Shown here piece by piece: positions 1 through 9,145 of a DNA stretch of 64,000 bases. This stretch comes from Diplonema papillatum. Its lineage: Eukaryota; Euglenozoa; Diplonemea; Diplonemida; Diplonemidae. The notes below the pieces were generated by a model. It had not been told where the DNA came from, made no database searches, and worked only from the letters and a program-made list of their open reading frames with translations. Numbering within the stretch: position 1 is the stretch's first letter; every line of letters starts with the position of its first letter. The DNA is taken from contig JAPJBO010000738.1 in the NCBI GenBank assembly GCA_030068145.1, positions 50,832 to 114,831 of the forward strand. Direction: 5' to 3'. Both the position numbers and the translations under genes were made by a program.

Positions 1-1024
1 GCTAGTTTTGAAAACACCTCATGTTCCGTGTACACGGGTTTGTCTGTTGTTTGTTCTTCTACAACTGGCTCGTTTGACTTCAGCACGAGCGTGAAGCGCA
101 TGAAGAATCCTTTGCGGTTCATGCTTCTCAGACTGAACTGTGTTGCAAGAAATCTCCGGCTGGCTGTAAAGGCTAGCAAGAGGGGCGATTAATCATTTGC
201 AGTTGGCTTTGTTTATGGTTGGACGGGTTGAGCAAAGCAAATACTTCTGTCCTACCCTTTTTGGACTTCTCCACGTCACATTGCATGCAGGCCCGAAGCC
301 GGCTGGAATGGGGACAGGAATAAGAATGAGAAAAAGAGAGACGAGTCAGCGAGTGCGTGGACCAGCTCTCCGGGAGTTTCGCGCCTCCTCCCTTCCCCCG
401 TACTGAGAAGGTGTCCACCTTTCACAGTTTCACTGAGGGAGTTGATGCACCACGAAAGTCGATTAGAGAACTCCACACAGCCTTCAGGGTGGGGTTGGTC
501 CAAAGAAAAATTCAAGTTTCCCCGGGTTGAGGCAGTCACCCAACATTCCCTTGCGCTAGTGCTATCAGTTACAAAGACGTGTTCTTACTTTTCCCTTTCC
601 TCAAGGCAGTTCTCTTCAGACAATACGAAGAGCAGAAACTCCTGTTGATGGACTGCTGATTGGGCTGTGATAGACTGCTGATAAACACTGATACACTAGC
701 AGCAGTTTCCAGCTTAGTATGAGTTTGATCAAAGTAACATCAAGGCAGCCCCTACAAAGACCAGCCACAGTCAACGCCACGCGTGGCGCGTGCGGGCTTT
801 TGATATTAATCATCATGTTTCAAACCCCCGATTGCGCGTAGCCTGGAAGCACCCAGAGGGTGTCTGTGGTACAAAGGTGCAGTCGCCCGCATCCATCCGG
901 CAATCAGCTCGCATCGCGGAGGTGACGCTACCCACCTGGACAAGGTGTCCTGCTGCCCCAGCAGCAGGCAACTTGATGATGCAGTTCCAGGGTATATAGG
1001 GGCTCACATACTGCTCCGGCGGGG
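1..1024. other. No gene recognised
   Basis: Only short open frames overlapping on both strands are present. I see no splice-flanked exon, no domain and no repeat shared with the rest of the window. Confidence 0.5.
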
Positions 1025-1236
1025 AAATACTCGAGGGACTGCCTTGTACTCAATTCGAAGGAGGCTGGAGAGAAAGCAATACAGCTACAAAGTGGGTCTT
1101 TTTTGTTGAACTCTTACGCCCGCCACTAAACCCAGATTTACCTGTGTTTCGTGTGGGCTACAGCACATATACCTCCTTTGATCTATCGCAACTGGCAGGC
1201 TCCTCAAGCATTTCCTACAAAGCAGGTGCTTATGCA
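1025..1236 (+). repeat. Dispersed repeat family R220, copy 1
   Basis: A unit of about 215 bp starting 'aaatactcgaggg' and ending near 'ggtgcttat'. Near-full copies lie at 31023-31240 and 49587-49801, and partial or diverged copies at 33205-33275 and 39972-40020. The copies share blocks such as 'cctcctttgatct' and 'tcgcaactggcag'. No coding capacity is visible. It is probably a SINE-like or other non-autonomous element, but no ends or target duplications could be fixed. Confidence 0.75.
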
Positions 1237-1259
1237 ACAAAAGAATGCCTGCTCTGGTT

Positions 1260-1295
1260 GCTCTGGTTGACCGTCGCGCGACGGTCAACCAGAGC
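1260..1295. repeat. 36-bp perfect palindrome
   Basis: An 18-bp half-site beginning 'gctctggttgacc' is followed immediately by its exact reverse complement, with no spacer. It directly follows the R220 copy. It could form a cruciform or be a footprint of an inverted duplication. Confidence 0.9.
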
Positions 1296-1486
1296 TTTGC
1301 CTGCTTCATTTCGGCTCAGAAACACGCGGTTTTGCTCAACGCGTGGGAAGGACCGAAGGTGAGTAAAGCAAAAACGCCCATGTGCCGGTGCCACATATTG
1401 AACCGGTTCTGCTGTGTGCAGGATCTACGTTCCACGTTGGCATTCAGAAAGGAAATGCTTACATGTAGTTTTGTTGAAAAGACGGG
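1296..1486. other. Unannotated spacer
   Basis: Spacer between the palindrome and the GGTGTCAC repeat. Nothing recognisable was seen. Confidence 0.4.
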
Positions 1487-1670
1487 AAGTATGGCTAGAT
1501 GAAGTGGTGTCACCTGAGGGGGGTCATCTCAGGGCCGTCCACGTGATAAAGCCGTTCAGCATTGGGAACTTTTAAGTACACGGACCCCATGGATCTGCAT
1601 GCACTCAGTTAAGCAGCGGCTGCGGCTTATCCCGTGACACCTTTTATATGTAGTTGGCTGCCATGAATCA
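1487..1670 (+). repeat. GGTGTCAC repeat family, copy 1
   Basis: The core at 1506-1641 starts GGTGTCAC and ends GTGACACC, so the termini are inverted. Related copies lie at 45768-45903, 58785-58960 and 61284-61422, with a fragment near 56515-56582. The shared interior has the order cacgtg...aagcattg(g/a)g...agtacac...catg(g/c)a...cagcggctg. With copy 3 the similarity extends beyond the core on both sides. It may be a MITE or a structured RNA gene. Confidence 0.7.
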
Positions 1671-2261
1671 TTATAAAGAGAAGCTTAGTTTTATTGAAAA
1701 GACGAAGAGAAAGTATGGGTATCACTGTGCACGCGACCATGACAAAGGGACAGATGGAGAGAAACCGGGAGGTTGCAAACCTAGCGTGGCTGAATTCCGA
1801 ATGGGATCTGGGTGTCAACAGCCGACAAGATCAAGTATGTTTCTTGGCAATCAACTCGGCCATTGGCGACAGAAAACTCTGAGTTAATGCGGTGACTCAG
1901 GCCGAAACCCATCATTTGACAAACTCACGCTGGTCGCTGGTTATGCGGCTAGATGTGTACACTCGACTGGACATGGCAAAGGGAAGACCGACTGCAGTAG
2001 CTTTCTCGGGCACAGGCACAGCAGCGCCACCTCCACAGAACCTCTGTACATCGGGGTTTTTTTTCGCTTTCGGCGAAGCAGGCTGAAGGAACAATCACAT
2101 GAAAACAGCTAGCCACAAGAGACGGACAGGGGATGGGGATAGAAAAGGTTGCGTGTATTAGATGTGCGGCGGAAGGTCAAGGAACGTGCTTGAAATGGAC
2201 ACTGGTCCCATCTGCACCGTATTTCGGTCCTGAAGGCCACGAACACGTGAGGCCACAGAGA
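1671..2261. other. No gene recognised
   Basis: No convincing exon, domain or repeat. The right part (about 2130-2261) leads into the scrambled Rab-derived repeats. Confidence 0.4.
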
Positions 2262-3069
2262 TCAACGTCGCCAGCTTTACTGGAGATGAGGTCTGATTTG
2301 TTGCCGGCTATGACTAGGGACACGTAATCACAAAGCGCCGTTTAACAGCGGAGGTCGATGGACCAGTTTGCGATCGGTGTCAGCTGACGACGCAACACGG
2401 CTTGTCGGCCGGCTTCTGGGTAGGAGATCAATGCCGCCAGCTTTACTCGAGATGAGGTCTGATTTGTGGCCGGCTATGACTATGGCCGTTTAACAGCGGA
2501 GGTCGATGGACCAGTTTGCAATCGGTGTCAGCCGACGACGCAACACGGCTTGTCGGCCGGCTTCTGGGTAACACTCGGCGCAGACTTTCTTCTTCGGATA
2601 TTCGAATCGTGCGTTGCCGCCGATCCCCCGCTGCTTTGCGGCTCGAAGAGACGGGTCCGCTCTTTTCCCCGACGATGCGCTTCGCCAGCGTGACGAAGAC
2701 GTCTGTGACACCGTTGCCGGTCCGCGCGCTGACCAAGAAGTGCGAGGCGCCTACCTTGTCAGCCATGGCCTTGCCCTCCAGGGGATCGACGCCGCCAGCT
2801 TTACTGGAGACGAGGTCTGATTTGTTGCCGGCTATGACTAGGGACACGTAGTCACAAAGCGCCGTTTAACAGCGGAGGTCGATGGACCAGTTTGCGATCG
2901 GTGTCAGCTGACGACGCAACACGGCTTGTCGGCCGGCTTCTGGGTAGGAGATCAATGCCGCCAGCTTTACTCGAGATGAGGTCTGATTTGTGGCCGGCTA
3001 TGACTATAGACACGTAATCACAAAGCGCCGTTTAACAGCGGAGGTCGATGGACCAGTTTGCAATCGGTG
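2262..3069 (-). pseudogene. Scrambled partial duplications of the Rab GTPase 3' half
   Basis: Two nested units of about 600 bp repeat pieces of the neighbouring Rab gene. The best-preserved stretch, 2590-2847 read on the minus strand, encodes the equivalent of Rab residues about 118-200. It includes the NKSD guanine-specificity motif and the SARTG motif, then runs out of the Rab reading frame. Blocks at 2262-2450 and 2861-3060 repeat the same junction sequences ('gaggtctgatttg', 'cttgtcggccggcttct') without a usable frame. No G1 motif or start is present, so these cannot make a GTPase. They are close in sequence to the intact gene and so look recent. Confidence 0.8.
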
Positions 3070-3735
3070 TCAGCTGACGACGCAACACGGCTTGTCGGCC
3101 GGCTTCTGGGTAACACTCGGCGCAGACTGTTCTTCGGATATTCGAATCGTGCGTTGCTGCCGACCCCCCGCTGCTTTGCGGCTCGAAGAGTCGGGTCCGC
3201 TCTTTTCCCCGACGATGCGCTTCGCCAGCGTGACGAAGACGTCTGTGACACCGTTGCCGGTCCGCGCGCTGACCAAGAAGTGCGAGGCGCCTACCTTGTC
3301 AGCCATGGCCTTGCCCTCCAGGGGATCGACGCCGCCAGCTTTCCTGGAGACGAGGTCTGATTTGTTGCCGGCTATGACTATGGGCACGTCGAGGCCGTAC
3401 ACTTTGAGCTCTTTCACCCACGTTTCGGCACGGGCCAGCGATTCGCGCTCGGTCACGTCGTAAACAATCAGGACGGCCTTCGCGTGCTTGTAGTACATCG
3501 GCGTCAGACTCCGGTACCGCTCTTCACCGGCCGTGTCCCAGACCGAGAGCGCGACGGTTCGGCCGCCGATTTGCAGCTTTTTCGTCGACGCCAGCGCATA
3601 GTCGGCGGTGGCGGGTGCCGGCTTCGTCCTCGACGACTCACCGCTGAAGTCGCCGGAGACGAACCGCCGCACTAGCGCGGTTTTGCCCACGCCGCTGTCT
3701 CCGAGGACGACGACCTTCTGTGGGTCTGTTGCCAT
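3070..3735 (-). CDS. Rab-family small GTPase (Rab5/21/22-like)
   Basis: A single-exon, 221-residue protein of normal Rab length. It has the P-loop GDSGVGKT at residues 12-19, WDTAG at 66-70, NKSD at 124-127 and SAR at 156-158. The C-terminus CCVVS fits double geranylgeranylation by Rab GGTase, so it should cycle between cytosol and an endomembrane. The body around WVKEL and the VGA(S/K)H region resembles the Rab5/21/22 endosomal group, but the exact subfamily cannot be fixed. Unusually, the residue after DTAG is Glu (71) where Rabs carry the catalytic Gln. The ATG at 3735 is chosen because the GTPase fold begins six residues later. Its 5' flank and N-terminal codons are repeated at 3907-4140 and 4549-4731. 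Confidence 0.92.
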   Translation of the reverse strand: MATDPQKVVVLGDSGVGKTALVRRFVSGDFSGESSRTKPAPATADYALASTKKLQIGGRTVALSVWDTAGEERYRSLTPMYYKHAKAVLIVYDVTERESLARAETWVKELKVYGLDVPIVIAGNKSDLVSRKAGGVDPLEGKAMADKVGASHFLVSARTGNGVTDVFVTLAKRIVGEKSGPDSSSRKAAGGRQQRTIRISEEQSAPSVTQKPADKPCCVVS

Positions 3736-3827
3736 GACATGCCCCAGCGAGTGTTCCTTGATGTTGTTTATGAGTGAAAGCTCTCGCTTCGATGACAGTG
3801 AGAGTGAAACCGGAACGCAGCCAAGGT

Positions 3828-3905
3828 AGGCGAGGATTAGCCTAGTAGTGGGTGAACGTGATAGTTTAAGTAATTCTCCCAAAACACGCTCTTTCGTTCT
3901 TGCAC
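3828..3905 (+). ncRNA. Degenerate copy of the stem-loop repeat family (copy 4)
   Basis: It matches the family seen at 5504-5630, 31301-31424 and 44243-44358 through 'gaggattagcct', 'ttctccc' and 'aaaacacgct'. The pairing arm is eroded, so this is probably a dead copy. It lies just upstream of the Rab start. Confidence 0.45.
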
Positions 3906-3906
3906 T

Positions 3907-4140
3907 TCAATTCTTAATACAAAAAATACGGGAAGGCGCGCAGGCCATCGGTATCGTACCGCATTCGGCTGCCGGCTTCGTCCTCGACGAAGTCGCCGAG
4001 ACGAACCGCCGCACTAGCTCGGTTTTGCCCAAGCCGCTGTCTCCGAGGACGACGACCTTCTGTGGGCCTGTTGCCATGACATGCCCCAGCGAGTGTGTCC
4101 CCTGATTGAGTCGGTCCGTCCCTATCTCTTGAAACTGCAT
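3907..4140 (-). pseudogene. Rab N-terminal fragment 1
   Basis: Read on the minus strand, it repeats the Rab start and P-loop region (MAT.PQKVVVLGDSG.GKT) and then leaves the Rab frame after about 27 residues. The 5' flanking motif 'catgccccagcgagtgt' is copied too, so the duplicated unit included upstream DNA. The P-loop has Leu in place of Val (GDSGLGKT). There are no switch regions, NKxD or prenylation site. Confidence 0.8.
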
Positions 4141-4410
4141 CGAAGTGCCTGCCGCTGTCTATCACAGTGAATCACGGTCCACCACGGTCTATCAGGTCCA
4201 TCCCTAGTCCTTAGAGCTGCATCGAATTGCCCGGTGCTGTATTCTTCGGTCTATCACGGTCTATCAAGAGGGGATGGACCGGCTCACTGATGTTATGGCA
4301 TGCTGTTTAGAGTGAAAGCTCTCGTTTTGTTGACAGTGAGAGTGTAACCTGTATGCAACCAAGGCCGCAGGTAGGTGTACAATCACCGGCCGGAAGCAGG
4401 GGCGCAAACT
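4141..4410. other. Spacer with a Rab 5'-flank fragment
   Basis: Short repeats of 'tcacggtctatca' occur at 4162-4268. A copy of the Rab upstream flank ('gtgaaagctctcg') lies at 4310-4350. No gene. Confidence 0.5.
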
Positions 4411-4590
4411 TTGTTCTTCGCGTACACCACCGTGTGGTGTGGTTTCACTCAAGACTATTCTCCCCTGTTGTGTTTGTGTGTCTTGCGTGCAGGGTAGGGG
4501 TAGCACGCAGGATCTACCTCGCACGTCCGTTCAACACGTGTTCGGTAGTTACATCACTTGGGATCCCTTCGGTTCTTTGTCTGGCAGCTT
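4411..4590 (+). repeat. Dispersed repeat R190, copy 1
   Basis: About 180 bp starting 'tttgttcttcgcgtacacc', with a diverged copy at 45972-46175. Shared blocks are 'gtccgttcaacacgtg', 'tcggtagttaca' and 'ggatccctt'. Non-coding. Confidence 0.65.
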
Positions 4591-4731
4591 CGTCGGCTCG
4601 TACCGCATTCGGCTGCTGGCTTCGTCCTCGATGACTCGCTGCTGAAGTCGCCAGACGAACCGCCGCACTACCGCGGTTTTTCCCACGCCGCTGTCTCCAA
4701 GGACGACGACCTTCTGTGGGTCTGTGGCCAT
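4549..4731 (-). pseudogene. Rab N-terminal fragment 2
   Basis: A third copy of the Rab start and P-loop (MATDPQKVVVLGDSGVGKTA), diverging after about 27 residues. The 5' flank with 'gcgaaagctctcgcttcg' (4770-4800) is also copied. It is truncated before switch I and not functional as a GTPase. Confidence 0.8.
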
Positions 4732-4800
4732 GACATGCCCCCAGCGAGTGTGTTCTCTGACGCTGTTTAGAGCGAAAGCTCTCGCTTCGTTGAAAGTGAG

Positions 4801-5503
4801 AGTGAACCCGCAGGTGTTGAACTGAACGAGGGAGTCGGAAATTTCAACTGTTACCCTGAAGCATCACTGTACACAGCAAAAAAAGCTTGACAGAAGCCGT
4901 CAGCGTACAGGGGACATGCGGCGCATGATACCTCAGGGCACGCGAAGGTATCCAAGATCAACTCTGCCGCCTCGGCAGCTTCCAAGTAGGCCCGCTCACC
5001 TGCGCGTCGAAGCTGGTGAGTGATGCTAAACAACGCACACGGTGCAAAAGGAAAGTGCTTGAGTTGACAAGCATTGGAGAGAAAGGACAGGGGACAACCG
5101 GCAGCTAGAGGTTGTGTGACAGTGGAGCGAGGGACGGGGTGGGGCAGAGCGGCACACGAGATGATGCTCAACGAAAACGAAACTTTGCAACGGTTCAACG
5201 GTCTGCTGACTTCAGACCGCTAATATGAGCAGCTGATGGGCTGAGTGCTTTATGATCTTATGGGTCAGAACGCAGAAAGGTCAACAGCTTCGACGAGTAC
5301 TGTGTGCACCCACCTCCTTCCCATAGTGTGGTCAGAATAGCCAACCGAACAATATTTACAATGTATTGTGGCTGTTGTGTGTGGCTGGAATCTTCCTTCG
5401 TTGCCCATTGAACTTTGGCAAAAGTCGATGTCCAGGGTTGTCGATACAAACCTGTTCCTACGTCCACGCGACACTGGACCCCAATTTCCCTGGGACACGG
5501 GAG
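4801..5503. other. No firm gene; possible small exon
   Basis: On the minus strand a short open stretch near 4940-5010 (reading GERAYLEAAEAAEL...) is preceded by an AG and followed by GTATCA, so it could be an exon of about 70 nt. I could not link it to any other exon. Nothing else stands out. Confidence 0.2.
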
Positions 5504-5630
5504 AAATAGGCGTGTGTTTGTTTGTACGTGCCGGGGGAGGATTAGCCTGCTAGTGGATGATAGTGAGCGAATATGCTCGTGAGGCTAATCTTCTCCCAAA
5601 CACGCTGCCAGCGTTCTCTTTCGTGTTTCA
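5504..5630 (+). ncRNA. Candidate structured RNA / stem-loop repeat, copy 1
   Basis: The order is GTGTTTG, a conserved internal segment TTTGTACGTGCC, then a left arm GGGGAGGATTAGCCT, a 30-nt loop, a right arm AGGCTAATCTTCTCCC and CAAACAC. A second small hairpin, ACGCT-GCC-AGCGT, follows. A near-identical copy is at 31301-31424. The copy at 44243-44358 keeps the unpaired segments but has different, still complementary, stem sequences. That pattern favours a folded RNA over a simple repeat. Strand is assigned by convention only. Confidence 0.55.
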
Positions 5631-6061
5631 CTACTACGAAAAAAGATGACATGACCAGCCGCGATGGCCACCCATGTGCGTTGTGGGTAAATGTTCCGCT
5701 ATTCTGACCGCATTTTGTGGGGAGATTGTGGGTGCACGGTACTGCTTCGACCCAGCCGACTTCTGAACCGGTTCACTTGTGCATTGCGGGACTGTCAGCT
5801 AGGCGGAACGGAGGAGCGGCGCTACAGCCCACGTGCGAGACCCGCCGCCTCGTTGTCAGCGAGAATAGCCGCCGCCGATCCCTGGAGGTTGTTTCGAAGG
5901 TTTTTGAAGGTCATGTCTGATTGAATACAAGGTCTAACCTGCTCGTCGTCGCAACTCCGAGAAGGCCTGCAAAGTGACCTCGCTATCTCGAGGAGCCGAC
6001 TGTCCATTTTAGACTGGCTGCTCGAGCCCTGCGATACTGACGAGATAACGAATTGCATTTG
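5631..6061. other. No gene recognised
   Basis: 3' flank of the small basic protein gene. No poly(A) signal or repeat identified. Confidence 0.4.
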
Positions 6062-6403
6062 TTAAACACGTATTGAAGACCGTTGTTCGTCGGGGCACAC
6101 CTTTTTCTTGCCACGCCTGGCCTTGCGCGCCAGGGCCTTCTTCTCGGCCTTCGTCGGAAGTTTCTCGAACTTCTTGGAGACGATCACGCGCAGCTTCTCC
6201 TTCTCGGAAGGCGCCATCTTCTGGACAAGGTTCGCTTCCAGCGCCGCGGTGTAGACCCCCTGCAGCTTCTTCTTGGCTTTCGACCACTTCTCGCTGTTCG
6301 GGGCCGCCCTCTTTCCTTTTTTCGTGTGCTTCGCGAGCCGCTGCTTGACGACGCTCTTTTGCTCCTTTTTCGCGAGCTTCTTCATCCCGCCGCCCTGGAC
6401 CAT
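6062..6403 (-). CDS. Small lysine-rich protein, possible UPF0390-like
   Basis: A 113-residue, strongly basic single-exon ORF starting MVQGGG. It has a basic N-terminal half (KKLAKKEQKS...KKGKRAAPN), a helical middle and a basic C-terminal stretch (KAEKKALARKARRGKKK). The M-x-QG start, the KKGKR/AP motif and the overall size recall UPF0390 proteins (mammalian Leydig cell tumour 10-kDa homologue), which have no defined biochemical role. The resemblance is short and this assignment is tentative. The composition suggests a nucleolar or ribosome-associated protein. About 80 bp upstream an AT-rich 'ttttttatata' lies on the opposite strand. No copy exists elsewhere in the window, unlike its neighbours. 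Confidence 0.6.
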   Translation of the reverse strand: MVQGGGMKKLAKKEQKSVVKQRLAKHTKKGKRAAPNSEKWSKAKKKLQGVYTAALEANLVQKMAPSEKEKLRVIVSKKFEKLPTKAEKKALARKARRGKKKVCPDEQRSSIRV

Positions 6404-8483
6404 CTTGCGCGCCTTTTCTTTCTTCTTTTCGGGGTTTTTCCTTGCCTGTTGGCCAGTGTGCGCGCGATCAGCCGGCTGATTAAATTTCGAGCTTTTTTAT
6501 ATACCGGCAGACTCGCACAAAATCAACCGATTTTCAACAGTGTAAGCTTTGGTTATGCCGCCCACGGTGCGGAATCAGCGTGACGCACAAACCGGGTAAG
6601 AGTTTGAATAGAGCATCAATTTGGTATCGGAACGTAGGTGCGAGATCAGGCAAACCTTGTGCGCTAGCTTCGTTTAACCGTGAATCTAATAATCAGGGCT
6701 TACCCCACGTTCTCGCTTTCATTTCACCAACCCTGTGACAATTTTCACCTTCACCGTTTCTGCCAACGCGACCTTTTCCGGTGTGAATCAGGATGCTGTC
6801 GCAAAACCCGTCTGATCGGCAGACCTTCCAAAAATCAGCCGGCTGATTATCAGGCGGTCAGTTTTGCAAGAACTTTTCTTCCGGCTGAAATCAGCCGCTT
6901 TTTTCCTTACCGCGACTGCTATTGGCACGAAGTGAGTTTTGTGCAGGATGTCGTCTGCCATTGTGTTCATGAGCTCGTCCGCAAATCGAGTAGCTTCCAC
7001 ATTTTGAAGCTCTTCTTTTCTTTTCTGTTCTTCGCGGCAAAGGCACGTACCAGAGTCGCATTCTCGCGTTCCCCCGTAGATGCTGGGCGAGTTGCGGTCA
7101 GATCTTCGTCAGTGAGTGCAGCCTTTGATCCGGCGGCTCCTCTCCTTGTTCTCGCGAGGCCTTTACGAAAGACCTCGCACCCACGAGCTCCTCAATACCC
7201 AATACCTTATCCGCCGCGCCGGTGAGACGAAGCGGGTGCCCGCTGCCTCTGATGGCCACGCCTATGCAATCGCCAAAATGTGCACCTCGAATCACGATAG
7301 TAAAGAATGGTGCACCGGTTCACCTTCAGCGAGTAACGGAGAACACACGTGCCTTCTCCTTCCATCACCCTCCATCCGGTCAGTTTGTAACCAACCGTCC
7401 CCTCCATTCTTGTGTTCTCGTGGTGATCACAAGACGAGCATTGGATGACTTTTCCACGGGCCATCCCGAGAGCCAGAACAAGTCCGCCGTAAGATTACAC
7501 GCGGCCGACCGGTCGAAATTAAGCGGTCCGAAGTAGACACTGGTGAGACTGCAAGCCTTGAAAGGAAAAGCGCGGCTGAGAAGAGGGAACTCCGACGCGC
7601 AACGGGGCGGCCGCTGGAAAGAGGCGCGCCGCGCTCCGCGGGTAGCAACGTAACAACAAGAACATTTCCGGAGTTGCGATCTTGCACTGCTCGAAACTGG
7701 ACGAAACAACGGGGCGGTCGGCAAGTAGCTGATGCAAGATTACCAAAGTAAACATTGTGTGCGTGTGTGTGTGTTGTGTGTTCTTGGAAGCCTTCCTGGA
7801 TATGCACCCTTTTTGTTGGCTTCGTTCAGCTTTCTTCAAGTGCAGCCGTTGTCCGGAAATACTCCCTTCAGTTGAGTGCCGTTTGATTCATTTTTCATTG
7901 AACTGAAGCGTCTCGCAGTAATGCCGAACAGGGAGAATTAGTCTAAACGAAAAGGATCGTGGAGAGGTGCTCTGGCGCGCACTGCAAGCCGCCACTGTGC
8001 GTCGATTCACCCGGGGTACTGGACGCCAAGCAAATCGTACAGTGCAAACAAATCTCAGACCACCTTGACAGAAAGCAGGCCTGACGCATTTGTACGGCAT
8101 CCTACCTACGTTTGCGCACTTTGCGCCCAGTTAGTAGCGCTACAAGGAACACTTGACAAAGTGCTCCCTGGCTCTTCATGGTGCCTCGCGGAAGCTACAC
8201 GGGCCGGTCTGCGGTAGGTTCGATCCAGAGGATTCGAGTGAGGAGGTTGTTCAACGCTTGTAGCTGCGCATTCCTGGAAGCGTTTGGGCAGGGGGGTACA
8301 GTTCCCCGGTTGAGTTGAAGGCAACAGAAGAACTGTTCCGATAGCTTGTTTGCCTGAAACTGACGAAAGGTCCGCCTGTGCCCGTAGACAAAGACTACGC
8401 AAGAAGGATCCCACGTGGGATCTGCTGGGCTTGCCGAATGATCAGGCTGTCTAAAGCACCGTTCTGTCAGAGGGTGGGAGGCT
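6404..8483. other. Intergenic, possible minus-strand exon near 6.9-7.2 kb
   Basis: On the minus strand 6908-7060 reads as a helical segment (REEQKRKEELQNVEATRFADEL...) ending at a GTAAGG donor-like site. An overlapping frame reads TDEDLTATRP...KKSFKMWKLLDL before a stop. Both look more protein-like than background, but neither could be tied to a gene. Fragments of repeat R240 ('gttgtccggaaat') lie at 7812-7872. The remainder shows nothing. Confidence 0.25.
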
Positions 8484-9145
8484 GGGGTACGCACGCGGGT
8501 CGGGTGTGGGCGAGCTGTCCGCCGGCGGGGTGGTTGGAGGCTGCGTGCGGGTACGAGTGGGACAACGGGAGGAACAAGGGATGCGGCGCGACCGGCGGGT
8601 TCGTGGGCGTCACGGGCGCGGGGCAGCGGGAGCAGTCCGAGGCGGGCGCCGGCGACGGAAGCGAGGTCTCGAGCCGGAGCTGCGAGCAGCTGCGCCCAGG
8701 CGGCGGCGGCGGCGGCGGGCGGTTTCCGCGTGTTTACCTTGAGGAAGTGTGGAGGTTCGCCTTGTTTTCACATTCTGCAGCCACTATTCCAGCCTAAACG
8801 AGCATCCGACCACTTTTTCTGGATTTCCGGAGTTGAAGGCCCACCTGAGTGGTTGGTTACCGGTGTTGGGTGTCCGACGATGGCCGTTTTAAAAGTGGGC
8901 GGAGCGCACCCCCCGTTGAGGGACGGCGCCGGCGAGAGCACGAACCCCGAGGCGGCGAAGTCCTGCCGCAGCCGCGTGTACTGCGCGTCGGCCCGCGCGG
9001 CGCTGTCCGAGATCTCCCGCTCGCGGGCGATGGTGCGCCGCGTCTCTTCCCAGATGACCTTCTGCTGAAGCCGCCGCTCCTGTCTTGTCTACTCCGTTTG
9101 CTTCCCTTCTGTTGTTCAAGCTCGCCAGCCTCTCTTCGTGCCCTA
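8484..9145 (-). pseudogene. Rearranged 3' fragment of the adjacent large gene
   Basis: 8484-8715 repeats 9443-9675 almost exactly, and 8889-9070 repeats the 9690-9870 region. A short block near 9080-9125 repeats the 15-residue tandem-repeat DNA of 10120-10360. The order differs from the source gene and the frames do not join. This is a scrambled duplicate immediately downstream of the intact stop codon. Confidence 0.8.
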
